A stretch of DNA of 64,000 nucleotides from Sisyra terminalis (lineage: Eukaryota > Arthropoda > Insecta > Neuroptera > Sisyridae). The notes under the pieces were generated by a model, which ran no database searches, was not told where the DNA came from, and worked only from the letters and a program-made list of their open reading frames with translations. This document shows positions 12,138 to 23,900 of this stretch, in pieces (positions within the stretch are counted from its first letter, which is position 1; each line of letters opens with the position of its first letter). The translations under genes and the position numbers were made by a program. The DNA lies in assembly GCA_958496175.1 (NCBI GenBank), contig OY292275.1:34363701-34427700 (forward strand), in the 5' to 3' direction.

Positions 12138-15100
12138 TTAAGTAGATAAATAAAGCCTATGATAATCATTGGCACCAAATGCACAATTACATTTGGGACA
12201 TTTTCGTTGACGCGTCTCGTAACGTGTACGCAAACAATCCCAACAGAATACGTGGAAGCATTTTGATAGTACGGCATCTTTACGTTTTACTTTACATGAT
12301 GGACATGTTAACGTTTCTTTATATTCACGGATTTCTTCCATCATTACTTCATCAAGGGATGAACCAGCTAATTCCATCTTTTTCATACGTTCTGCTTTAC
12401 GACGCAACTGTGCTATTTCTTCTTGAAGTCTCTTTGTTTTAAAAGCCTCTGCTTCTAACGAACTAGTTTTTTCTGCCACAACTTGCTGCGCTTCTTTCAT
12501 TTGAGAATGATATTTTTCTAAAAAGTAAAATTAAATATAAATAATAGTAAGTAATGTAGTTGTAACAATTTGATATACCCAAATGTAACTTAAGATCAGC
12601 CGCAGACTGTGCTGATTCAATTGCTTTACGTTTGTGCATTTCCATAGCTTGTTGCCGTAGAGCTAATTCTTTCTCAACGGTTGCTAAAGTATTTTGTAAA
12701 ATTCGTTCTTTTTCCTCAAGTTTTCTGACGACAACATTGGTGGCTTCTACTTGGGCCGTTAATGTAACAACTTGTTCTTTTAACACGTCTTTTTCTTCTC
12801 GTGCTAACTTATGCAACTGATTTGATTTAATTCTTTCAGTCATTAGTTTGAAATTTGCATCATCTTTCTCTCGCAACTGCTGGATTAAACGAGAATTTTG
12901 CTCTTGCATATCTTCAAACGCTTGACCAGTAACTTCCATTTCGTTTAAAAGAGCTTCTTCTTCCTGTAAATAAACATTGAATATAATTATAAGATTTATT
13001 AAAAAAAAGATTTTATACATACGTGTGAACCAACGAAAGGTCGCGGATGATGGGCTCCATGCGTCGCTCCCCAGCTTCCATCTGCTGGTTTTTGTAGAGC
13101 TAATTGTTTCTGGAGTTCATATTTTTGTTCTTCCAGTTGCTTAATTTTCCTTAATGCATCTTCATCCGCTAATTTTTTGCGGTCTTCACGTTTGCTTTCC
13201 TAAAATACATATCTTTTTTTTTATTTTGAAAACTATGCGAATGAAAAGTTCTAATTTTATAGTTATAAAATTCACTACAACATTGATTTTTGCATTTTTC
13301 ATTACTATGGTAGAACAAAGCGGATTTGTTATAAGTTTAAATTTATTTAACGATCAATTAAAAAAGCGACGAAGCTTACAAATGAAAAAAGTTGCACATG
13401 GAAATACTTTTTACAGATCCATATCACAATGCGAAGTTTCTGCATTAATTTTGTAAAGATAGATTGTATCATTTTCACTAATACACACTTTGCAGCTTAA
13501 ATGTTTGATACTCCTAAGAAGTAAACAGAACACAGTAAGTGTGAATGATTCATATTATTTATTTATATTAAGCTACAGTTTTACTTCCTCCTAACGTAAA
13601 TCGAAATACGTAGGTCGGTTAGGTGTATTCTTAATTCGCTAGGATCAAGAAATCTTAAATCATTCAATATACACAATATTTATAATTCATATTCTTTATC
13701 CAACTATTATAACACATGTAAGCATTTAAACTGTAACATAACTTAAATTGTCCACAGGGAAGACTATTTCCTTCATTGCAAAACTATATTTAGTTATTAT
13801 TGGAATTTAAAAGTGAATTTAAAAACTTTACTTATATTTTGACATTTTTTCAAAGCATTATGAAAATAATTGTAATTGTGCATAGAATAAAGGTGTCTTA
13901 CAAAATATACTAAATTTATTGTGTCATAAATTGACTAACAGAACTACATAACTCTCAGTTATCGTATTATGCTTACCGGCAATAAAGGCAGTACTGTAAT
14001 GACAATAGGGGGCATCCATTAATTACGTGAGGCCTTTATAGGTAAGGGTGTATCAAGGAAAATTGCATACAATTTCACGTGGGGAAGAGGATAGTCCCGG
14101 CAAATATCACGTATTTTTTTTATTTTTTAAACAAATCTAATATAGTCGAAGCATAGATTAACTCTTAAAAAATCTCACGTGATATTAAGGGAGGAGGGCG
14201 TGTCGAAAAATAGTAAAAATTGTCTCACGTAATTAATGGATGTCCCCATAGACCAATGCAAATATCTATAAAGGAACAACTCAACAATATCATGAATGAC
14301 GTTATATCTAACAATACTGGCATTATATTTCGGATGGCAACCACATGCAACATGCAACAGTTAGCCAAAAACTTCTGAATGTCATAATTAAATGTTATGC
14401 TGTTTGGTAAAATTACATATGGCTCAATTCTGCTAAAACCAGATAAGTTGATTATAATGTCCATATTTTGTAGTTATTGTCTGAACTGTCACTCTAGGGA
14501 CTCTAGATATATTGAAGTCAGACTAACATTTTTCAATCAAAAAAACTTCTTAACTGTCAGAGCATAAAAAGTGATATCTAAATTTTAATAAGGGCCAATT
14601 AACAAAATATTTTGTTTAACAATTATAAAGACCTCTAAATTTTAATGGAGGGGAACACACCAAAAATATTATTCTATAAATTCCTGGTGACCTTTAAGCT
14701 CTGTCGTTACGATGTAGGGACGTAGGAATAGTAAATTATAAAGCAGGCGAGATAAAAGTGACATTTTTTTTCAAAAAAAAGAAATCACCGGCAATATCTT
14801 ATCAATGTTGAATGGAATTACAGCATTTATAAATTTGGTATTAGTTATACTTTTGACATTAACTTTGATAAGAGAACCAGAGTGCATTAAACAGAAAAAA
14901 AATGCTGTGATCCAAGCTTTAAAATCTAAAACTACAAAAAATATGACAGCTGATCCACGCAGTGATTTATTAGGAGATATTGTGGATATTGAAGCATATC
15001 CTTTTATCACTTCAATGCAAAAAAATGGTCGACATTTTTGTATAGCGACAATAATTGACAAATTTTGGGCAATTACATCGTCTTTATGCGTAATGAAATA

Positions 15101-18100
15101 TCGAAATGGGTTAACTCTTCGATCTGGATCATCGATATGGTTTAAAGGAGGAATTATTCGTAATATTATACAGTCGGAAACATTTGCTGATTTTGGTTTA
15201 TTACGAGTAAAGCAACTATTTCCATTTTTACCAATCAATATATCACATTTTGATTCACATTTTATATTTTCAATACCAGCGTATACTGTAGCATGGGGAA
15301 TTTACAACGATCAAATACTTAACAAACATCTACATGGTGAAGAAGTTTATGTTTCACAGCCCTATGAATGTATGAAAACAAAAAGCCTTTATGGTTCAGA
15401 TTTATTAAAATATGAGTTTTGTGCAAGTCCAACTGAAAACTTAATTGACACGTGTGTGAAAGATCTTGGAGGACCTTTGATACAAAATAAAGTTCTCATT
15501 GGTTTAGTGGTTTCGTATGAATCATGTGAAAAGTATGGATATCTGACTCTATATGCAAATACTTCTGATAGTGAATTTAGAGATTGGTACTCAAAAGTTT
15601 TGAAAATGTAGATTATAAAATGAGTACACCTGAATTTTATAGCATAAAAGGCGTTTTTTATTAATAAATACAGAATTACCTGCATTTTTTTCATTTGTTG
15701 TCGCAGATCTTCCAATTCGACACGAAGCTTCTTTTCAGATGCCATCAACTGAACTTTATCACGCTGTTCTTTACTTACTCCTTTGTACATGTCTAATAAC
15801 AACTTCATTTCTTTCTGTTCATTTAGTGCTTTTCTAAAAATAAAGAAAATATTAAAAATTAAAAAATATACCGAAAAAATGTATTTGTTTTAATACTTTA
15901 ATTGAGCTTTTAGGTCTCGTACTAATTCTGACTCAGCAATTTTAGCTTCCTTAATTCTTTGAGCCTCGCGTTGATCTTTTTCTGTTTTAATTATTTCTTT
16001 CTTAACAACCCCTTTTTCTTGTTTGATTCCTCCTTCTTTTTTTATGGACGTTGGTGATGCACCACTTTTGTCTTTTTCACCCTCAGGATCGTCGGTCTGT
16101 TAATCAAGTAGTTATTTGTGAGTATTTTTGATCAAGTATAATAATTCACATAAATATTTTTAAAAAAATAAAAAAAAACATTGGGGAGTCAAATGTACTC
16201 AGAGCCATTAGTTGCATAAATAAACTCGGGGTAAAATTGAATAAATGAAAGTTATATACTCTCGATAGATACTTGCTTAATTTGTTTACATGCCATGTCT
16301 CCTATCGTTATAAATCCCGCAAAATAGACCTAGTTGTATCTTTTGAATATAAAGTATAAAACAGTCGCGAAAAAAATGAGTTATTAAGATTTTAAAGCAA
16401 TCCGTCATTATTTTTTTCGAAAAACTACAGTTCCATCCTCTACTTAATTTGTTCATCGCCACTACACCTCAAACTCGCATCGCTCCCCAAGTCAAACTTT
16501 TTGCTTAGTAAAATTAAATCGTATCAATTTATCAAATTATACTGATAATATCTCTTTATGCATCACTTGAAATTTCAATATTGGCACTAAAGCTTACATA
16601 TTACGATAATACTCGTCGTTTTGTTTACAACATACGTAAAAAACGAACAATATTTATTTTTATATGTATATACAACGTTACTTATTGCCAAAATAAAAGT
16701 TGCATATGAAAAAAAGATAGAAGAATTAATACAAAGTATCTTCCAATCTTTTAGGCTATTAAAACGGTAAATATATTTTTAACACGGTTAAATAATTTAT
16801 TTTTACTTAATGAAAAAAAGAACTAGACAATTTGTACCTCCATTTCTTCTTCTTCTTTTTTAATTACGGTTGTGTTATTTTCTTCTTTAACTTGGACGTT
16901 TTGGTCGCGGGAACTACTTGAGTTTTCTTCTTCTTTAATTTCGGAATTATTATCACAACGATTTTCTTTACTTTCTTGAGCTGCCATTTGCTGTCCTAAT
17001 TTTGCAGTTAAATCCTCAATTTCTTTGCGCAACTAAAAAAATGGTTAAATTACAAAACGCAAAAAAATAAACGTTTCTATTTTACTTTTGGTATTTCTTG
17101 ATTGGCGTCTTTGTATTTTCGTTTGTATCGTTGAACTTCCCCTTTTAGTTGTTGAGTATTGTTTTGCAAAGACGTTATTAAATGACGCATTTCTCGATTA
17201 ATAGGCCCCGTTTGCTCATTAGCAGCTAGATTTTGTTCAAATTCTATCCTTAGCATCTCATACTCTTTACGGAGTTGAGCTAAGACATCTTCCAATTGCA
17301 TTACTTCTTGACGTAATTTTTTTTGAGCCATCAACTCTTCACTCTAAAATAAATTGAAAATTATTGCTTTGTGCATTTAAGGAACTTTAGGTAAAGGCAA
17401 ACCTCCATCATTTCAATGTTTCGCAAATGGGCATTTTTACTAGCTTGTAATTGATTCCGTGTTTCTTCCAGCTGAGTTTTCAGTTGCATTGATTCATTGT
17501 ATAAAACTGAAAATTGAGATTGTAAGCATTTATACTCAGTGGTTTCAACAATAACACTTTCAGGCAATTGACGAATCTAAAAAAAATATAATAGATTACT
17601 ATTTATTTGATGTAAAAGCATGAAGACTGAAAATAAAATTAATATATGTATATCTTTTTTAAACCAATTTTCATTCAAAGTATTTTAAAGTTTCACTTAC
17701 ATAATTTGTTAAAAAATGGTCATTATTCGTTATAGATGAAAATTTAAAGTAACAGGTAATTTTATTGTTATGTTAGAACATTCTGTTTATTGGTTTATGT
17801 ATAAGAAATATCTATAATATTTTTTGAAACTTATACAAGGAGACCTGACACAATTTTTCTTTCATTCTACCGTTAATGGTGTGTTACTCCTTCCTTCGTT
17901 ATCTCCCTAGGCCAGCGGTGAGCAAACGGTCGATCGCGAATAGGTCGACAGTGGATTGCAAGCAATTTAAATAATTTTTTATGTAAATTTTAAATCCTTT
18001 AATTGAAAAGGCGTACTTAAAATTTAGCAATGAAACTAGAATTTAAAATTAAACACTCAAATATTCTACAACTGATATTACTCGGATTATCAAATAGTGG

Positions 18101-20102
18101 TTCTAATACCGCTTTCAATTCATTCTTTTTTTAAATTTGTATTTGTTTTTAATATAACCCATTTTTCGAAATCGATCGCGTATAAATAAGAAAAATTATT
18201 ATCGATCATACCAGTATTAAGTTTGCCCACTCCTGCTCTAGATCGTATAGCAGTTCCTATCAAATAGTATTTGTATAGTATCCATATCCTCCAAATAAAA
18301 CAAGTAAACTAACTATGAGAAATGAAAAATAAAAATACTGTTTATGTTATTTTGTTAAAGATCTTTAAAAAGTGTAAAATCTAAATTTTCAATTATTATT
18401 TTTTATCAATTACAGAGAATCCGTGTTTGCAGGTAAAAACAAATCATGTTTTAATTAGATAGTTTATAAAATATACTTAAAACTTATAGTCACGAATCAA
18501 TGAAAATAAAGAAAGTTGAGAAACGTGCCTTTAGGACTACCTAGCGACTTTTCATTGTATCATTAACAAATTTTATTAAGTATTCTAATGCACTGCTAAA
18601 TTGATTTCATAGTATTGTACACAAAAAAATCTTCAAGTTTCGTTAATCTTCTAATCTCGCTTTTCGGTGATATAAGTGGAATGCATTTTCGTAAATAATA
18701 TAGTTGTAGTTCCAACCATTGAATTATATAAGGTATACGTGAATTGAAAATTTGAATTAAAAAATTGTACATGTTTACATGACCCACGGTGCGTTTTGCA
18801 TAAATTTAAATGTTAATAAATTGCATATAAAAAATAATAAATAAATTATAACGTGTTAAAACACTTAATTTTTCTGTTAATTTATAACATTTAAACCAAA
18901 CACTTACATCCATTTTCAATTTCTCCACTTCTTTCAAGCAGTCTCGATGATCTTGATGCAAAGTATTTAATTCTTGTAAGCGTGTATTAGCCAATTCCTT
19001 CCATTCTTCAATCTCCTTATTTAAATCTTCAAGTTTCGATTGAGAAACGCTAGCCGTACCGGTCTTAGGCTGATTTTTCTCCTGATCTCCATGAATTTGA
19101 TGGTACGTTTTTAACTTTTCAATAGCTTCTGCCAAATGAGTTTCTAACTTATCATTACGACATCGAACTTTTTCCAATTCATATTGTAAATCATCAATTT
19201 GATTTCGTAATTCAGCATTTTCAGTCTCCTTAGCATTTAAGGTATCTTGCAGTTCAGACATTCGCAAACTATTGGTATGATACTTTTCATGCAAAGAAGT
19301 GTTTAAAGCTTGAAGTTTACGGTTTTCATTTTGCATTTCAATATTGGCTTGACGAATAGTTTCGTCCAGCGTTGGAACCGATTCTTCTATAATATAAAAT
19401 TAAATTATTAAACCATACAAAGTTAACGTGTATTTTATTTTCTTACGTCCATCTAATTCTCCTTTTAAAGCAAGAGTGATTTTTTCATTTCTTTGCATTA
19501 AACGATCAAAAGCTTGAATTACTTTAGCGACAGCACGCTTTGAAACTTGAACTCGATTAGCTAGTTTATCATTCAATTCTTCCTTGTCCCATGTTGATAA
19601 CTGCATAAGAAATGAAGTTGTAGCTTCGTTTTCATCTATAAAAAAGTTAATTTTTTTTTAAGGATTTTGAAGTTTTAAATTTTTGTCTAACTTTTTTTTT
19701 TTACTTTTGTTTTCAGATTCATCTGCAGTTTCTGCATCAAATCGTTGGAGCAGTACTCGAATATCTTCATTCAACTGATTCCAATAACGATTTACAACGT
19801 TCAGGACAGCATCATCTTGGGTCTGACGTTTTTCCAATTGCTCAATTCGTTGCCGTAGTTCAGTTTCGGTGCGATGCCGTTGTTCTATTCGCTGCAAAAT
19901 TAAAAAAAAAATTAGTATTGCAATCAAAAGAATTCCATCCCAGTTCGCCAATTACCTGTGCTAATTTTTTATTCTGAAATTGCAATACTTTGATGTCCAT
20001 TTCTTCTAGTGTCGATATGGGGCCAATTAAATGTGGTTCAAATTGAACCATTTTAATGGGAGGCTGACCACTTAGACTTTCTTCTGCGTTACGTTTTGAC
20101 AT
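12138..20102 (-). CDS. Bre1: E3 ubiquitin-protein ligase Bre1 (RNF20/RNF40 orthologue), complete
   Basis: Twelve exons: 19956-20102, 19705-19891, 19447-19635, 18908-19386, 17403-17576, 17086-17343, 16838-17032, 15897-16096, 15680-15833, 13023-13199, 12579-12963, 12138-12517. They total 2925 bases, giving 974 aa (human RNF20 is 975). Visible parts: conserved N-terminus ([30 protein letters not shown]), long coiled coils, an acidic Lys/Glu linker (exons 7-8), and a C-terminal C3HC4 RING with ligands C920, C923, C935, H937, C940, C943, C955, C958, ending HRLYLST. Bre1 works with an E2 (Rad6/UbcD6) in the nucleus to monoubiquitylate histone H2B, which promotes H3K4 methylation and transcription elongation. 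All motifs are intact and phases close at every join. Intron 9 contains an opposite-strand gene; intron 4 and intron 9 contain MITE-like insertions. Confidence 0.96.
14008..14247. mobile_element. MITE with about 24-base TIRs ending GGGG[G/A]CATCC
   Basis: The left end reads GGGGGCATCCATTAATTACG and the right end is its inverse, TAATTAATGGATGTCCCC, extending on each side to TCACGT. Flanks show ATA on both sides, a possible short target duplication. It is 240 bases long with no coding capacity. The ends resemble a TIR type widespread in insects, but I cannot assign a superfamily. Confidence 0.75.
14805..15611 (+). CDS. Serine protease homologue (inactive trypsin-like), nested in Bre1
   Basis: A single exon encodes 268 aa. 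Residues about 4-22 are hydrophobic, like a signal peptide or anchor. The S1 fold is recognisable by [10 protein letters not shown], the Cys79-Cys95 loop, DFGLLRV at about 129-135, and CVKDLGGPL at 217-225 paired with Cys241. The catalytic triad is broken: the AAHC motif is SSLC (His replaced by Leu94) and GDSGGP is KDLGGP (Ser replaced by Leu221); only the Asp (129) remains. The usual R-IVGG activation site is DLLGD, so zymogen cleavage is not expected. Secreted inactive homologues in insects act in immunity, clotting or reproduction; the role here is unknown. The gene lies inside a Bre1 intron on the opposite strand, and its stop is 68 bases from Bre1 exon 9. Lack of introns suggests a retrocopy or simple gene. 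The frame is clean, so it is probably functional. Confidence 0.82.
   Translation: MLNGITAFINLVLVILLTLTLIREPECIKQKKNAVIQALKSKTTKNMTADPRSDLLGDIVDIEAYPFITSMQKNGRHFCIATIIDKFWAITSSLCVMKYRNGLTLRSGSSIWFKGGIIRNIIQSETFADFGLLRVKQLFPFLPINISHFDSHFIFSIPAYTVAWGIYNDQILNKHLHGEEVYVSQPYECMKTKSLYGSDLLKYEFCASPTENLIDTCVKDLGGPLIQNKVLIGLVVSYESCEKYGYLTLYANTSDSEFRDWYSKVLKM
15663..15668 (+). terminator. Poly(A) signal of the nested protease homologue
   Basis: AATAAA about 52 bases after the stop at 15611 and only 11 bases before Bre1 exon 9 on the other strand. Confidence 0.6.
17577..18907 (-). other. Bre1 intron 4
   Basis: A 1.3 kb intron between exons 4 and 5. It contains a hAT-type nonautonomous element at 17913-18235; nothing else was recognised in the rest. 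Confidence 0.7.
17913..18235 (-). mobile_element. hAT-type nonautonomous element, family B, copy 1
   Basis: The ends are CAGCGGTGAGCAAAC and, inverted, CAGGAGTGGGCAAAC. The 8-base flanks ccctaggc and ctctagat agree at 5 of 8 positions. Internal sequence matches the copy at 27423-27914 in reverse orientation (for example the CGATCGA..TTCGAAAAATGGGT block). It is 323 bases and noncoding. Confidence 0.78.
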
Positions 20103-20945
20103 TGTTAATTTTAAATGTGATTACGAATAAAAAAATAGTTAACGAAACGTAATAAAGGTACAAATGAACGCGACCGGTTTTATAAAGTGTAATTAAATGA
20201 AAATACAGCTGATATAGATTCTTATTACATTTTCTGAGCGTAAGTGATATTATAATTTCCCATTTGTTACAGATCTAAGTCCCAAAAATCAGCTCACGTA
20301 TTATTTAATTGCATTTTTTTTACGTTAACCCCTCATATGACAACAAATATCCACCATATTCATTGACTTATTTTTGGTATTTTATTGCGCATGTATTTTT
20401 TGTGTAAGTCGATAATACAGATTGCATTATATTTTTTTTAAAACTCGTTTAATTCCTCACAATCCTCATGATCCTCATCAAAACAAGTAAAGGCAAGGAT
20501 AGGAATATTTAATTAATTTTCTTTGATTTTCATAAGTATTCATAAATCTTCCCAGTTTAAAAAGTAAATGAAAAATTTAAACACAAATTTCTATATTTAT
20601 TTATTTTTTTATTTCGGAATCAAGCAAGAGCGTTAGCTATTTGGGTTTACAATCATAAACATTTCAAAGAATTATAATTTTTACAATATATACACAATTT
20701 CAAGGCAACTTAAAACTGATTTTAAATTTATGTACAAATTTAGGTAAAATATTTAAATAAAAAATTATTTAAATAATTAAACATTACGTATTACGTAGTA
20801 GAAGAAAATGTTAACATTGTAAACTTTCTGTTATTACATATAATATAAATAAGGCAAAATTAGTAGTAAAAATATTTAATGAAAAAACATTATTTTTTTC
20901 TTATGTAGCGTAATATAACGATTTATTAAAACCGTGCGGTTGAAT
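20103..20945. other. Intergenic region between the coiled-coil gene and Bre1
   Basis: The 843 bases should carry the Bre1 promoter and 5' UTR. AT-rich; no TATA box or other motif stands out. A string TTTTTGTGTAAGTCGATAA near 20398 recurs near 1206, hinting at an old dispersed repeat. Confidence 0.45.
20922..20927 (-). terminator. Poly(A) signal of the coiled-coil gene
   Basis: AATAAA on the minus strand about 19 bases beyond the stop codon at 20946-20948. Confidence 0.6.
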
Positions 20946-23900
20946 TTAATATATAACATAAGGTATGGAAGATGCACAGTGAAAACTTGTCTCTTCCAAG
21001 TCATGCTGCAATTTCGCTAATGGAGGGCATTTTTCAACGATATTTTGAATACTGAGCAAAGTCTGAAAAACAGAAAAAATTAAATTGATTATCTTTTATA
21101 AATTAAATATTTTAATATTTACTTCAAGCGCATTATCTATTGCTTCATATTGTCGTCGAGTTTCATTTATGGCTTGACTCCAACTTTCAGTCATTGCTTG
21201 ATGACTAGATGAATACTTATCAGTAATTTCTTTGAGTTCCTTTTCTTTTTGTTTAAGTTTTTCTTTCAAGGCAGGAATCTAAAAAAATAGATACATATAT
21301 ACATTTTTCTAAATGAATAAATGAGACAATTGTACCTCATGTCTTGCCGTGACTAAACGTGCCATGACTTCAGCTGAGGGTAATTTTCCAGTCTGTTCCC
21401 ATTGCTTCAAAGTCTCATTAGCCTCCTCTTCACGGTTGCGCAACTTCATCTCAGCTTGATTGCATAATTGAGATAACTTGCAAATATCCTCATTTAAACG
21501 CTAGAAATATAAAAAAAATAAAAATAGTTCGAGACAATGAAATCATCTACAATAATTACTTCAATGTCTTTTCTTTGTTTTAAACATTCTTGTTTGGAAT
21601 CTTCAAGTTCTCTGGTTTTATTCGTTAATTGTTTTGTAGTTTCAGATAATTGAACTTTCAATTTTTCACTCATTGATTCCCATTCTCGTAACTGTTGGAT
21701 GGCCGTTGTGCAATTTTCACGTTGTTTTTGTAATTTATCAGAAAATTGGGATCTAAACAATTACATTTTAAATTAATATGAATTTTTTACAAAATCTTCT
21801 GTTTTCACGTACCTTTCATCTTGCAATAGTTCTTCAACATAATTATCGTTTTCGATTTGTATTATCCGTAAAACTTTAAGTAATTTTGTAACTAAATTGT
21901 CAACGTCAATTACTTGATCAATTAAAGTTAATGCTGGACAATATTCAGAAAGAGAGGTGGCCATTTGATCCATCGATTTCTGTAAATTTTTTTCTTGTTC
22001 CTGACGGCTTATTATGGCCTGTGAAAGATTCTGAAGTGACTCACTATGGCCTAAACGACTTGCACTCATCAGACTATGGCTGCCTGATGAAACCATATTA
22101 TGGCTATGAGTATCAGGGAGTGTAACGTCTTCCAATACATTTTCCATCATCAAGATGGGCTCAGTTTCCGAATCCAATAGTTCAGCTGAATCTGAAGTAT
22201 CACCTAAAAATTATGTTTTATAAAACTCGTAAGATTAAAATTTCATTTTTTTTACTTTCACTATGATGCTTTTCGATTCGTGAACTATAATTTCCGTTTG
22301 TATTTCGATTTCCTCCAGTAAATGATGTATGTGCAGCAGCATTTTTAATAGCATTAATTACAGCCGATACGAATGAAGCACCACGTTTAGGTGACGGAGT
22401 TCTTTCTGGCAAAATATTATTTTGATTTGGACAGGATTTATCGACGGATTCATCACTACTTTCACTGACACTGTAAGCTTCATTGTGGTATATTGCTTCC
22501 TTTAAATGAATAAAATTTAATTATTTTAACGAAATATAAATGCATGCAGTGATTAATGAATTAGCTGAATGAAATAATATTTAAATACATTTATTATTAA
22601 TTCTTAGACTGCGAGTAATCAGCAATATCAATATTTTTTTAAGAAATAAATTTAAGTTCAATACGTGTTCTGCGCTATAACATATATGTTTGATTTGTGA
22701 TTGCTTAAATGAGTTGTTTTAAACCAATTAAATTATTGATCATATTGTCTTTGTTAATCTTAACTATAAAGAGAAGTGTTTTCAGTTCATTGCGGGGTTC
22801 AAACCTGAGATACTTGGATTATGTGAACTGCAAAGTAAGAGTACATTTCAAAGATTGCAACTGTTGTGTTTTAAAAAGTAAGTTATTTTCGCGACATTTT
22901 TGTAAGAATAACTATTTCTATTTTTTTAATGTTAATGAATCGCCTTGAAATCTCTCAACTCAATTTGTAGTTAAGATTTTATTAAAAGCAAAAAATCAGA
23001 CGTGAAAGCTAATTCATTTATACGAAATCATCTAGAAGCCAATCGAAAATTTAACCGAGGTTGAAGATTCGTAACGTTCAAAATAACCATCAAACAATGG
23101 CGGGATATTTCTGTTATTGTATACCTATTTTCGGCATACTCTATTTTCTTTTTTTGACAATTTTGGTCTTCTGAATGATGATCAACGGATTTGAAGTTTT
23201 ATTTTTACTATAGATGGTGAGAAGTGGTGTGGTATCTCTAGACAATTACTAGTTTTTCGTGTTTTGATTATTATATCTATTTCAATAAGTAAGGATATAT
23301 TGGTTCAAAGTTAGTGAAAATAACCTTAAGCTTCGGCAAACTCTAAGTATCAATGAAAAAAGATTCTAGGTCTTAGTAAGACGTAAATATTTAATAACAC
23401 GAAAAAACAACGGTCTGGTACAGTATCAAATAAAATAAAAAATTAATTTTATTAAATTCAACGGTCCATGTATATTTTAGCGACGTCAAAATCTGACATC
23501 GTTGCATTGCATTTTCTACTTGATTTTTAATTTAATTCGCAACATTTTTGTTAATTCAATTCAAATGTCGTATAATTATCTCTTTTGTCGCTAAGTTTTC
23601 ATTATGGTTCGATTTATTCGCGAATTAAATTAAAAAAAAAGTGGAAAATGCAATGTTCCCAAATATTGACGTCGCTAAAGTATACATGAACCCATTCAGC
23701 CTCTTGTAATCGATTAAAGATGCCAAGTCAATGAGCTATCTATTTAATTATTGTTCTACTTAAAGATATGTACTTAAATATGGACAGCAAAATTATGTCA
23801 TATAAATATTCGAAATATTTGTGTATAGAAAATGATCCTACTACGGAGTACAAGGTGAATAACGTTTAAATACTAATATAAATAATATTTGGGGTATAGT

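Larger units (their letters stand above)
13200..15679 (-). other. Bre1 intron 9 (hosts a nested gene)
   Basis: A 2.5 kb intron between exons 9 and 10, far larger than most Bre1 introns. It contains a MITE at 14008-14247 and an opposite-strand serine protease homologue gene at 14805-15611 with its poly(A) signal. The remaining DNA (13200-14007, 14248-14804) shows no recognised feature. Confidence 0.8.

Noticed and set aside
12179..12442. Plus-strand frame over the Bre1 last exon
   Set aside because: Shadow of the RING-coding exon on the other strand.
13154..13456. Plus-strand frame overlapping Bre1 exon 10
   Set aside because: Overlaps a conserved exon and has no family resemblance; hydrophobic composition is typical of AT-rich antisense.
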